Origin: a virus
Length of the DNA: 64,000 bases
Direction: 5' to 3' (one strand)
IMG/VR virus record: IMGVR_UViG_3300023179_000054
Coordinates: 1-64,000 of that record
The position numbers and the translations under genes were made by a program. Each line of letters begins with the position of its first letter. Position 1 is the first letter of the stretch. Shown here in pieces: positions 49,842 through 57,784 of the stretch. The notes under the pieces are model-generated. The model had not been told where the DNA came from, did not search any database, and saw nothing but the letters and a program-made list of their open reading frames with translations.

Positions 49842-50137
49842 TAAGATGCCGTCTTTTCCATAATAGTGGTGTAAAACTCTTCAAAGTCCGTATTCTCTTG
49901 GACTTCTTCTTTAAAGTTAGCCTTGAAATAGGCCCGCGACATACGGCGGAATAATTTCTTATCAATACCGAGTTTGTCGGCAACCTCATTCGTGGTTTCT
50001 TTTTGTAGTTCTCTCTCAGCACCAACACGGGTCATGGAGTCATTCATTTCCAATACTGCCTTACGGAGGATTTTGCGGTCTTCATCTGTAAGACCTTGTA
50101 CCGACCTTTGCTGCTGATTATGTCCCATCATACTCAT
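49841..50137 (-). CDS. DsbA-like double-stranded DNA-binding protein
   Basis: A 98-residue protein. The C-terminal half LGIDKKLFRRMSRAYFKANF and an acidic FEEFYTTI end resemble T4 DsbA, which has the pattern LGVDGKMFNRL...YH...LYDT and stimulates late transcription by binding dsDNA near promoters. The N-terminus is Gln-rich. Placement next to gp45, itself a late transcription activator, suits this call. It is tentative. Confidence 0.55.
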   Translation of the reverse strand: MSMMGHNQQQRSVQGLTDEDRKILRKAVLEMNDSMTRVGAERELQKETTNEVADKLGIDKKLFRRMSRAYFKANFKEEVQENTDFEEFYTTIMEKTAS

Positions 50138-50319
50138 TAGTCCACCTCAATAATCATACCGGGGTTAATACATTCATACTTTAAGACACCTCTAACGGAT
50201 ACGCCGCCGGCGTCTTTACATTTACTTTGATGGTCTGTAGCAGAGAATATCATAAAGACAAACAAAGATACAGAACAACCAACAAAAAACATAACAACCA
50301 AATCGGTTATTCTACTCAT
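50137..50319 (-). CDS. Small membrane protein
   Basis: A 60-residue protein with one transmembrane segment (about residues 6-25) and two cysteines in the C-terminal part (SKCKDAGG and YECINPG), likely periplasmic and disulfide-linked. The ATG overlaps the gp45 stop as TGATG. Not recognised. Confidence 0.6.
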   Translation of the reverse strand: MSRITDLVVMFFVGCSVSLFVFMIFSATDHQSKCKDAGGVSVRGVLKYECINPGMIIEVD

Positions 50320-50975
50320 CACTTTGTTTCCTGAGCGATGAAATACTTTAGATTGCCGGCCTTATTAACAAACTTGGCAAAGGCACCAATCTGTAGTTCA
50401 ACATCATAATCATCAGGAATAAGTTTAAGGTTCTCGCTCTTGAATGTAGCAATAAAGTCCTTACCAGCATAATCACCGATCTTTGTAGAACCATGGTTGG
50501 ACGTGTCATTTGCTTTCTCATGGATCTGAAGCAATAGGGCACCATCCTTACCAACTACAGATAGATGTGGAAGGTTATTCATTCTCGCCAAAGTTAATAG
50601 ACGGGAAAGAGAAGCATTAGCCAAGGTAAATGAAACATCAACATTCTTGATTGTTAGTTCCTTATCGGCAGGCGGTGTGATAATAAGGTTAGGTGAACAA
50701 GCAAGGTAAGTCAATGTGAAATCACCCTCGGTCATAGATACAGAATCCTTACCGAATGAGATTTCAGGATTCTTTAGTGTAGTAATATTACCGAGAAACT
50801 GGTTCAGGTCATAGATACCGAACTGTTGTGGAATATCATCTTCAAGAGTTGCCTCAAGTAGAATGGAACGTTCCGATGACATGGTCTTTTGAACTTTGCC
50901 AGCATTAAGAACAACGCCACTATTAATGTTAGAAAAGTTTTTAAGAACCGTTAAGGTATTTTCACTAAATTTCAT
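50319..50975 (-). CDS. 45: Sliding clamp gp45
   Basis: A 218-residue trimeric processivity clamp of the T4 gp45 family (T4: 228). It starts KFSENTLTVLKNFSNIN, and has SILLEATLEDDIPQQFGIYDLNQFL and PADKELTIKNVDVSFTL, with a terminal KYFIAQE strand. In T4, gp45 also activates late promoters. It has its own TTGACA-N17-TAAAAT promoter at 51008-51036. Confidence 0.95.
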   Translation of the reverse strand: MKFSENTLTVLKNFSNINSGVVLNAGKVQKTMSSERSILLEATLEDDIPQQFGIYDLNQFLGNITTLKNPEISFGKDSVSMTEGDFTLTYLACSPNLIITPPADKELTIKNVDVSFTLANASLSRLLTLARMNNLPHLSVVGKDGALLLQIHEKANDTSNHGSTKIGDYAGKDFIATFKSENLKLIPDDYDVELQIGAFAKFVNKAGNLKYFIAQETK

Positions 50976-50991
50976 ATTATACTCCTTATAT

Positions 50992-51585
50992 TCACAGTGT
51001 ATGCATTATTTTATATTGTTTTTCATGTTGTGTCAAGATGATTTTTACATTCTCTTTTAGATCGTCTTTTGTTCCTTCGTTATGAATAACAAAATCTGGA
51101 TCATAATTGTTCCAAGCTGTCTCTGATATATGCATCTTAGAAATTTCTTCTGGAGAAGGATCATCACCTCGTTTTACACGAATGAGTATGCCGCCGGCAC
51201 TCCGAATAAAATCAATTTCATTAGGAAAACGGCAGTCGGTGATAACCACATCTTCATATCCGTGAATACGTTTTTCTAATGCCGCAATCCAGATGTTATC
51301 TGCGATTCCATGCCGACATGCTTCTGTGCCAAATTTTTGTAGGATTAATCTTGGTGTTACTTCATAACCGAGTTTATGTGACCACCAAACATCAACTCTC
51401 TCACGGAAGGCCCGTGAGGCATTCGTGTCACCTTCTAAAAGGCCTCGCGGCCACAGGAAGATACCTGCAACCGCGTCCTTTAGAGCATCAGCAAAGGCAA
51501 ACTTTTTATAACCATGTTCTCTTTCGAGAATATCACCTACTGTGCCTTTGCCGGATCCTATGAAACCGACAACGCCGATTATCAC
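50992..51585 (-). CDS. Deoxynucleoside monophosphate kinase (T4 gp1-like)
   Basis: A 197-residue P-loop kinase: IIGVVGFIGSGKGTVGDIL with Walker A GFIGSGKGT (7-15), then KKFAFADALKDAVAGIF, LQKFGTEACR and VITDCRFPNEIDFI. These are the T4 gp1 motifs for phosphorylating dNMPs, which supplies dNTPs for phage DNA. It starts with GTG overlapping the upstream stop. The clamp promoter lies in its 3' end. Confidence 0.85.
   Translation of the reverse strand: MIIGVVGFIGSGKGTVGDILEREHGYKKFAFADALKDAVAGIFLWPRGLLEGDTNASRAFRERVDVWWSHKLGYEVTPRLILQKFGTEACRHGIADNIWIAALEKRIHGYEDVVITDCRFPNEIDFIRSAGGILIRVKRGDDPSPEEISKMHISETAWNNYDPDFVIHNEGTKDDLKENVKIILTQHEKQYKIMHTL
51008..51036 (-). promoter_or_regulatory. Sigma70-type promoter for gp45
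   Basis: TTGACA (51031-51036), 17-base spacer, TAAAAT (51008-51013), inside the 3' end of the dNMP kinase gene and about 33 bases upstream of the clamp gene. Confidence 0.72.
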
Positions 51586-52388
51586 CGCAAATTACCGCTC
51601 AATGCTGCTACTGCGGGAAGATCGCCTTGGAATCCATATGTACCAACGTGGGTCGTCTTCATCCATGGGCACAACCAAACTTTCATACCAATTGCTCTGG
51701 CATTTTGACAGAACATATAATCTTCTGAAAGATAACGATGTGAGGCAGGATCAATTACCGTATCAAAGTAAGCATGAATATAACGTGTGCCATCAAAGTT
51801 GGCCTGACCAACGTGGTCTGGCTTATAATGAAGGTGTGGATATTCTTCAGCATATTTCTCGAATACTTCACGTTTTACCATCATGAAACCTGTGCCAATT
51901 TCCATAACCTCAACTGGTTCGGTTACCTTGAATGACTTTGTACCAGGAACAGGATTAAAAACGAAGTCGCCTGTAACACCATCAAGCATACCAGGATTAA
52001 ATTCAGGATTTTCAGCATTACGCTTAACGGCATTAACAATATTATTCCAGTTAATTGATTTCTTAGGATAAGGGCCGCCGATGATATCACGGTCAAGTGC
52101 CAATAATGCTAAAACATCTTGTGGATTAAATTGAATGTCGGCATCGATGAATAGTAGATGGGTACAACCAGAACGGAGGAACTCATCAACAAGATAATTT
52201 CGGGCGCGGGTAATTAGGGACTCATTAAAGATAAATGAGAAACGGCATTCCATGCCATATTGGATACATGTTGCTTGAAGGTCGAGGCAGGCTTTAGAAT
52301 ACAAACCGAAACACTGGCCTCCATAACAAGGTGTTGCTACAAATAATTTTTTTGTTCGCAATTCTTCGGTTGAAATTTTAATTTCCAT
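51582..52388 (-). CDS. GT-A fold glycosyltransferase
   Basis: A 268-residue protein. It has FVATPCYGG at the N-terminus, ARNYLVDEFL, and the metal site LLFIDADIQFNP (DAD), then HYKPD and SEDYMFCQNARAIGMKVW. These are features of phage GT-A transferases often found near T4-like DNA metabolism genes. It could glycosylate DNA or virion proteins. The start at 52388 has GGAG upstream. Confidence 0.78.
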   Translation of the reverse strand: MEIKISTEELRTKKLFVATPCYGGQCFGLYSKACLDLQATCIQYGMECRFSFIFNESLITRARNYLVDEFLRSGCTHLLFIDADIQFNPQDVLALLALDRDIIGGPYPKKSINWNNIVNAVKRNAENPEFNPGMLDGVTGDFVFNPVPGTKSFKVTEPVEVMEIGTGFMMVKREVFEKYAEEYPHLHYKPDHVGQANFDGTRYIHAYFDTVIDPASHRYLSEDYMFCQNARAIGMKVWLCPWMKTTHVGTYGFQGDLPAVAALSGNLR

Positions 52389-52400
52389 AATGTTCTCCAT

Positions 52401-52433
52401 AAACAAAAAGGGACGTGGCGAGAGCCACATCCC
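52401..52433 (-). terminator. Strong intrinsic terminator
   Basis: GGGATGTGGC-TCTC-GCCACGTCCC forms a ten-pair stem (one G-U) with a tetraloop, followed by TTTTTGTTT on the minus strand. It ends the winged-helix gene unit and precedes the glycosyltransferase. Confidence 0.9.
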
Positions 52434-52458
52434 TATATAGCATACTTTTTAGAAAGTA

Positions 52459-52680
52459 TTAGTTAGCAAGGCGGTAGAAAGCCGTGCGCTTACCATCAAC
52501 CATGCGGTAGTTGGTGTAGATGTTGTAATACTCACGGAGATCCGCAACACGCTTAGAAACGGACTCACGAGGAACGCGGGCAATACGAGCAACGGAATCA
52601 GCGGTGATACCAGCGCCTGTGTTATGCTTTAGAAGGACGTTCTCGATCTTTTCAATTTGTGTCTTACGAGCTGTAGCCAT
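52459..52680 (-). CDS. Winged-helix DNA-binding protein, single-gene unit
   Basis: A 73-residue protein with a helix-turn-helix: ITADSVARIARVPRESVSKRVADLREYY, then a beta wing (YTNYRMVDGKRTAFYRL). The start at 52680 has GGAG upstream. It is isolated between a perfect early promoter and the strongest terminator of the window, so it is produced as an abundant short mRNA. It is a candidate early transcription regulator of phage or host. Confidence 0.8.
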   Translation of the reverse strand: MATARKTQIEKIENVLLKHNTGAGITADSVARIARVPRESVSKRVADLREYYNIYTNYRMVDGKRTAFYRLAN

Positions 52681-52756
52681 TATATATTTCTCCATACATA
52701 GTTTAATTTCGTCGTTTAGTGGGATGATACCCTGCTATAATGCCGACGATTTATAC

Positions 52757-52785
52757 ATTATAGCAGGGTATTGGTGTAATGTCAA
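52757..52785 (-). promoter_or_regulatory. Perfect consensus sigma70 promoter
   Basis: TTGACA (52780-52785), 17-base spacer, TATAAT (52757-52762), 70 bases upstream of the winged-helix gene. Confidence 0.87.
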
Positions 52786-52793
52786 GCTCTATT

Positions 52794-53192
52794 TTAATCT
52801 ATCCAAACATCAGTGACACCTTTATATTCATCATCAGGAGCCCTTTGATGTCCGAACAATCCGGTTTTTTCAGATTTCTTTTTTCTTGGTAAGATAAACT
52901 CAATAGTATAAGTTTCCTCAAAATCAATAGCATATTCAGGAATAGGATCTTGTCCTGAATATGTTTCCATATCTTTGGCAATCCACTTCCTTGCTTCTTC
53001 GTAGCAAGTAAAATATGCTTTATTATCTCCATATCCATACCGAACAATATACTTATCTTTTTTACCGGTACAATACCTGTTTCGACGTTTTAGGTACCAT
53101 TCATCTTCTTGTTCGGTATTATTTTCATTTACCTGAGATTGGAGAGTTTCTACAACTTCTTCCAATTTAGAAATGATTTCACTTGTTTTCAT
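52794..53192 (-). CDS. Hypothetical protein
   Basis: A 132-residue protein with an N-terminal coiled coil (EIISKLEEVVETLQSQV) and a basic beta segment (KKDKYIVRYGYGDNKAYF). The start overlaps the GIY-YIG-like gene by 14 bases. Not recognised. Confidence 0.65.
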   Translation of the reverse strand: MKTSEIISKLEEVVETLQSQVNENNTEQEDEWYLKRRNRYCTGKKDKYIVRYGYGDNKAYFTCYEEARKWIAKDMETYSGQDPIPEYAIDFEETYTIEFILPRKKKSEKTGLFGHQRAPDDEYKGVTDVWID

Positions 53193-53745
53193 TACAACTT
53201 TCTCCGTGTTTCCATTTTACATAATTTGATACATCAATCATTCTATTACATACAGGACATAACTTTTTTTCTCTTTGTTTCAGTTTTCTTCCTTTTATTG
53301 GAGAAGGGCGACCTTTTAGGGCCGTTGTTCTGGCCGGTACTCGGTTAGCAAATCTATTTTTCACCCATTCTTCATTTTGAGGTCCTCTCGGTCCTCGCAT
53401 TTTATCTTTTGACTTTTCGGAATGTCCTTCACAAATAAACTTATAAGAACTTCCTTGTCTCTTATTTAACCAACGGTCTGACCTTATAACATCTAATTTG
53501 GTTAAGACTTTATCTTCCCATTCCCGACATTCTTTTTCTGTTAAGAATGTCTTTCGGATTTTTATAACATCAGGTTCGCCGTATTCTTGTCTAAACTTTT
53601 TTACCTCTGCGGAAGAAGTGAAGTAGGTATTCCAAAGATTGGAAGGGTTGGCAACTTTTACAACACTCCCGTATTCTGCTCCGTAATACCATTTATTGTG
53701 GATGGACCAACCGATAAGGTAGGTGTAAGGGGTATAAATAGACAT
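53179..53745 (-). CDS. GIY-YIG-like homing endonuclease
   Basis: A 188-residue protein beginning with a degenerate GIY-YIG unit (YTYLIGWSIHNKWYYGAEYG, with Y-L-I-G in place of G-I-Y), a central Lys-rich part with DNA-contact repeats (RGPRGPQNEEWVKNRFAN and PSPIKGRKL), and a C-terminal CPVCN...HGESCNE zinc-finger. This layout is that of freestanding phage homing endonucleases. A CTAAATAG motif and a hairpin lie in its leader. Confidence 0.75.
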   Translation of the reverse strand: MSIYTPYTYLIGWSIHNKWYYGAEYGSVVKVANPSNLWNTYFTSSAEVKKFRQEYGEPDVIKIRKTFLTEKECREWEDKVLTKLDVIRSDRWLNKRQGSSYKFICEGHSEKSKDKMRGPRGPQNEEWVKNRFANRVPARTTALKGRPSPIKGRKLKQREKKLCPVCNRMIDVSNYVKWKHGESCNENK

Positions 53746-53769
53746 GCTGGTCTCCTAGCCGAGATTAGA

Positions 53770-53809
53770 GTAGGTGGGATTGCCGTCCGTGACCTACATG
53801 TCTATTTAG
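53770..53809 (-). promoter_or_regulatory. Late-promoter-like motif plus leader hairpin
   Basis: CTAAATAG (53802-53809) is followed by GTAGGT/ACCTAC (53770-53797), a six-pair stem with a 16-base loop, then AGGAG and the endonuclease ATG. T4 homing endonucleases such as I-TevI also have late promoters and leader hairpins that limit early translation. Confidence 0.45.
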
Positions 53810-53822
53810 TATTCCTCATTTT

Positions 53823-55013
53823 TTAGAACGAAACTTCTGTTTCAGGAGTAGCAATAGGTGATGCCTCTGTCACAGGATCCACGGTCTCATCCACTTTACG
53901 GTACAACTCTAAAAAGGCATTCTTTGTATCAATATCAAAACGATTAAGGCACAACTCAATAGCCTTTACTTTATTTTGATTAAAGATAGCATATGCCTCG
54001 CAGATATGGACAAGACGGCGAGTTGAAATAATTTCACTCAAAGCACCTTCATAGAAGGATTTACGGATAACATCTGCCCAAGTAACCAACTTATCAACAA
54101 ACTCCGTGTTTTCAATACCAGATGCACCAAGGACATTATTAAGGATTTTAGACTCGATTTTAGCAGCAGGATATTCCTGTTCCATTGTAATAGAGAAACG
54201 CTCAAGGAACGCTTCATTCATAACGTTGGTGCCAATAAAGCGACCATCATCAGAACCTTTGCCTTTAGTATTAGCGGTGGCAACGATATTGAAACCTGCG
54301 GTTGGATGAACCACACGATTAGTCTTTTTTAGGTAAACTGCTTTACCTTCGAGGACTGGTTGAAGGCACATAAGTTTATTTGAACCGAGGTCAACTTCGT
54401 CCAAGAGTAGTAAGGCACCGCGTGACATAGCAGTAATAACAGGGCCATCCTGCCATACTGTTTCACCGTTGACAAGGCGGAAACCACCGATAAGATCATC
54501 TTCATCCGTCTCAATTGTAATATTAACACGAACCATTTCACGCTTTTCAGCGGCGCAGATTTGTTCAACCATCATAGTCTTACCATTACCAGAAAGTCCA
54601 GTAATATATGTTGGATAAAACTTTTTAGATTTAACAATAGAACGGACATCGGCAAAGTGTCCGAATGGAACATAACCAGTGGCCTTTTCAGGAACAAGTG
54701 AAAGTTCCGCATTTGTTGCAACAACTGAAGGCGCAACCATAGCAACGGCAGTTTCAGGAATTACAGGTGCAGGTGCAGCAACTTTTACCTTAGTTGTTTT
54801 AGTTGCAACTTTTGGAAGGTCGGCGCCATGCTCAGGAAGAGAATAGATACCACGGCCAAGTTTACGGGCAACATCATTTAGGATCCAGTTAGGTTTATCT
54901 AGACCATACTTGTCGCAGATTTGAAGAACCTGCGGACGGGTGATTGAGCGAATAGCACCGAACTCAAAACGAATTTTTTCGAGGAATTCGGTACGATCAA
55001 TCTTCTTAGCCAT
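53823..55013 (-). CDS. cobS: CobS-like MoxR-type AAA+ ATPase
   Basis: A 396-residue ATPase. An N-terminal domain (residues 1-55) and a Pro/Ala-rich linker lead to the AAA+ core: Walker A GLSGNGKT, ETDEDDLIGGFR, Walker B ALLLLDEVDLG, and FNIVATANTKGKG. This matches CobS of the aerobic cobaltochelatase and the phage CobS-like family. The nearby VWA protein is its partner by analogy. The start at 55013 has AAAGGA upstream of the TSS from the promoter at 55051. Confidence 0.85.
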   Translation of the reverse strand: MAKKIDRTEFLEKIRFEFGAIRSITRPQVLQICDKYGLDKPNWILNDVARKLGRGIYSLPEHGADLPKVATKTTKVKVAAPAPVIPETAVAMVAPSVVATNAELSLVPEKATGYVPFGHFADVRSIVKSKKFYPTYITGLSGNGKTMMVEQICAAEKREMVRVNITIETDEDDLIGGFRLVNGETVWQDGPVITAMSRGALLLLDEVDLGSNKLMCLQPVLEGKAVYLKKTNRVVHPTAGFNIVATANTKGKGSDDGRFIGTNVMNEAFLERFSITMEQEYPAAKIESKILNNVLGASGIENTEFVDKLVTWADVIRKSFYEGALSEIISTRRLVHICEAYAIFNQNKVKAIELCLNRFDIDTKNAFLELYRKVDETVDPVTEASPIATPETEVSF

Positions 55014-55050
55014 TACATCTTTTCCTTTCAAGATTTCTCATTATATATGG

Positions 55051-55079
55051 ATTATAGCACAAGGAACCGTCGGTGTCAA
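55051..55079 (-). promoter_or_regulatory. Perfect consensus sigma70 promoter
   Basis: TTGACA (55074-55079), 17-base spacer, TATAAT (55051-55056), 38 bases upstream of the CobS-like ATG. Confidence 0.87.
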
Positions 55080-55387
55080 CCTCTAAATGGTTTGTAAACA
55101 GACTTGTTTTCCTTCTTCTTCTTTTTATTGTAAGCCTTTTTGATTTCCTCAGGGTATGTAAACAAGCACAGGTCGGCACTCGTACCTTCCCAAGGTTCCC
55201 ACCGTTTTACAAGTGATCGACTAACCTGCCTATCATATGCGTCAGTACCATACGTTAGATAAAATAAACCAAACTTATTCATAGGATACCATATACGGCG
55301 AAAGCGCCAATAGTTGGTTTCATAGTTATCATCCAACCATCTGGCATACCGGCCATGGTCTCGATCAGGAGATTTATATTGTTTCAT
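55076..55387 (-). CDS. Hypothetical protein between CobS- and CobT-like genes
   Basis: A 103-residue Tyr/Trp/Arg-rich protein (HGRYARWLDDNYETNYWRFRR) with a Lys-rich C-terminus. It is coupled by TAATG to the VWA gene upstream and ends on the -35 box of the ATPase promoter. Its constant position between the pair suggests a common job. Confidence 0.65.
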   Translation of the reverse strand: MKQYKSPDRDHGRYARWLDDNYETNYWRFRRIWYPMNKFGLFYLTYGTDAYDRQVSRSLVKRWEPWEGTSADLCLFTYPEEIKKAYNKKKKKENKSVYKPFRG

Positions 55388-57585
55388 TATCCAACCTTCT
55401 TTGCTTGGCCTGCTACACGATCAACAAACTGGCGGAGCAGGACACGATTTACAGTTTTCTTTTGTGCGAATTTAGAGAATGCCTTAGCCATTTGTCGAGC
55501 GGTATTCTTTTTAGTATTATCAATAGCCAATTCATTCTTGGTATCTTTTAGTGCCTTAGAGTCAATAACATAATATTCATCATACCCGGCACTCTTGACA
55601 GGATAGAACTTGTTATCGTTCCAGAACTTTTGGATTTGTTTCAACTTGTCCCAATTATCTCTAAGATTAAATTGGGTAGCAAACTTATTGAAAGAATTTC
55701 CAAAGAGGAAGAAACCAACAAGATTACAACCGGTGCGATCTTTTAGGATACGCAATAGAGTGTTGGTGTTATCAGCATAATTACCATAACCCCAAGGATA
55801 CCAATCATATGTTTTACGTGTTACTTTATCAACATAGAAATAACGACGGTTTTCACGGAACTGGCGTGGTGTTGTTTCATTCTTTATACCTTCACTTGGA
55901 TTGGAGTCACCATCTGTAAGGAAGATAGTGTTCACGATTTCAAGTTTATTCTTAGCACGGAAGTCATCAACCAGTTTTGGCGCAATCATAATCGCATGAT
56001 TAAGTGGCGTGCCACCCATACCATCAGTTGCCAACCAGTTGCGATTAGCGGCACACCAAAGCATAGTCATAGCAAAGTTCAATTCCTGAATATTCATTCG
56101 TGAAGAAAGGAAGTTGCGTAGAACGAGGTTTGAAGCACCAATTACATTTTCTTGACCGATATATGTAAATGGATTATCACAACCGTTATCTTTGAAGGCA
56201 TACACCTCGAAAGGCACTCCGATTTGTTTACAGAACAAGCAAAGCGAAAACAGTTGCTTCATGGTATCTTTCAAGTTCCATTGCATAGAACCAGACCAAT
56301 CAAGGAACATAATAAAACCGTGGTTCTTACCTTTTGGAATATTAGTAAGACGACGGAAGATATCATCATTATACTTGTAAGAGTGGAGTTTATTTGTATC
56401 AATAACACCAGTCTTGGAGATATTGATACGGGCATATGTTTCAGCAGCCTTCTTAGCCTCAAACTCTTTTACAAGGAAAGAGATTGTTTCTTTCTCTTTC
56501 ATTTTCCATTCGGTCATTTGTTTACGGCAAAACTCAAAAACATCTTTTGTAATATAACCACGGCCAACCTCATGGTTGTGCCAATCTTCAAGGACTTTCT
56601 TATAGTCGTGAACAGCCTTGTCCCAGTTTACCTGAGGCATATTTACATAGACGTAGGTTGAATTTTCGTCTTTAACAATATCTTGGGATTTTTTCTGCCA
56701 TGTTTCATCAGTTTCAGAAACAGGAGCATTTTCAGGCATAAAGTCACCGGCACCAGCACCAACATCTGCCTGGTTGGATTGAATATCACCTTCGCCGTTT
56801 AGTGCGTCGGATTTTTCTTCACCTTCACCGGAATCGGTTTCATTTTCATCTGACGGTTCTTCGCTTTCACCGTCATCATTATTAAAATTACCGTCGTAAT
56901 TATCATCAACGTCGGAATCATTTTCTTCTCCTTCTTCGGACTCGATTAGATCAAGTTCCATTGTTTGTTGGTTTTCTAGTTTTTCTTTACAGTAGATATA
57001 GATTTCTTCTGTAAGACCAACAACTTCCTCAAATGTCTCAAGACCTTCAGCCCGTTTTAGGAACACTCGTTCTTCGGGTGAAAACTCCATTTTATAGTTA
57101 ATACTACCACCTTTGAAATAAATATTTAGGCGGTCAATAAAGTTCATGGTATTGATATCACGCTTGGCCGTGCCAAAGAAATCACGTTCTACTAATTCAC
57201 GGTATCCGATAAGATAGTTTTTACGTGAACCAGGATAGCGGCGCTTTTGGCGCTTATCGATACGGGCATCCTCGACACAGTTGAGAAAACCTTTAATTGT
57301 TGAAGCAAGTTGTTCGGAAATCTTTTCGTTAGGGAAAACACGGGCAGCAATACCTTCATATGCTTTTTTATATGTGTCGGCATCAGGAGTATCCAGAGCA
57401 TGGCCCGTCTCATGGACAATAAGGAGGTCTTGGAGATCATTTGAGATGCCTTGCCAAATAGGCAACATCAATACACGGCCTTTAAGGTCAAACATGGCGG
57501 TCTTAATGCCTGGTGTTTGCTGAACCGTAATATTTTCCGTAGCAAGTAGTTTTGCTAGGAGAGACGTTTGATTTCCGTTAGACAT
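55387..57585 (-). CDS. CobT-like VWA domain protein with HExxH motif
   Basis: A 732-residue protein. The N-terminal third has HETGHALDTPDAD, an HExxH-type zinc motif in a CobT-like domain; a very acidic central stretch (about residues 210-290, Asp/Glu/Ser repeats) follows, and the C-terminal VWA domain begins near residue 440 with the metal site DWSGS. CobT partners CobS in cobaltochelatase, and MoxR-VWA pairs remodel proteins generally. A phage chaperone or maturase role is as likely as cobalamin synthesis. Start set by AAAGG at 57585. Confidence 0.82.
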   Translation of the reverse strand: MSNGNQTSLLAKLLATENITVQQTPGIKTAMFDLKGRVLMLPIWQGISNDLQDLLIVHETGHALDTPDADTYKKAYEGIAARVFPNEKISEQLASTIKGFLNCVEDARIDKRQKRRYPGSRKNYLIGYRELVERDFFGTAKRDINTMNFIDRLNIYFKGGSINYKMEFSPEERVFLKRAEGLETFEEVVGLTEEIYIYCKEKLENQQTMELDLIESEEGEENDSDVDDNYDGNFNNDDGESEEPSDENETDSGEGEEKSDALNGEGDIQSNQADVGAGAGDFMPENAPVSETDETWQKKSQDIVKDENSTYVYVNMPQVNWDKAVHDYKKVLEDWHNHEVGRGYITKDVFEFCRKQMTEWKMKEKETISFLVKEFEAKKAAETYARINISKTGVIDTNKLHSYKYNDDIFRRLTNIPKGKNHGFIMFLDWSGSMQWNLKDTMKQLFSLCLFCKQIGVPFEVYAFKDNGCDNPFTYIGQENVIGASNLVLRNFLSSRMNIQELNFAMTMLWCAANRNWLATDGMGGTPLNHAIMIAPKLVDDFRAKNKLEIVNTIFLTDGDSNPSEGIKNETTPRQFRENRRYFYVDKVTRKTYDWYPWGYGNYADNTNTLLRILKDRTGCNLVGFFLFGNSFNKFATQFNLRDNWDKLKQIQKFWNDNKFYPVKSAGYDEYYVIDSKALKDTKNELAIDNTKKNTARQMAKAFSKFAQKKTVNRVLLRQFVDRVAGQAKKVG

Positions 57586-57609
57586 CTGATTCCTTTCTCG
57601 ATTTTCAGT

Positions 57610-57638
57610 ATTATAGCAAATCAAGGTGCATTTGTCAA
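57610..57638 (-). promoter_or_regulatory. Perfect consensus sigma70 promoter
   Basis: TTGACA (57633-57638), 17-base spacer, TATAAT (57610-57615), 25 bases before the CobT-like ATG. Confidence 0.87.
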
Positions 57639-57658
57639 GTTATAAGGGAATCAATAAG

Positions 57659-57784
57659 TTAGCGTGATAGTCGATTGTAAACCCACGCGGAAGTGAAGAT
57701 TATTGCATAGATTGTAAACACGATAAGGAATGGTTCAAGTAGATCCCAACGGTGTTCAAGTTTATGGAAATCAAAGTAATGCAT
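57659..57784 (-). CDS. Tiny membrane protein
   Basis: A 41-residue protein with a charged N-terminus and one hydrophobic segment (FLIVFTIYAIIFTSAWVY, about residues 19-36). The ATG overlaps the upstream stop (TAATG). Function unknown. Confidence 0.6.
   Translation of the reverse strand: MHYFDFHKLEHRWDLLEPFLIVFTIYAIIFTSAWVYNRLSR

Noticed and set aside
56152-56661. Plus-strand frame of 169 codons
   Set aside because: It lies wholly antisense to the VWA domain of the CobT-like gene.
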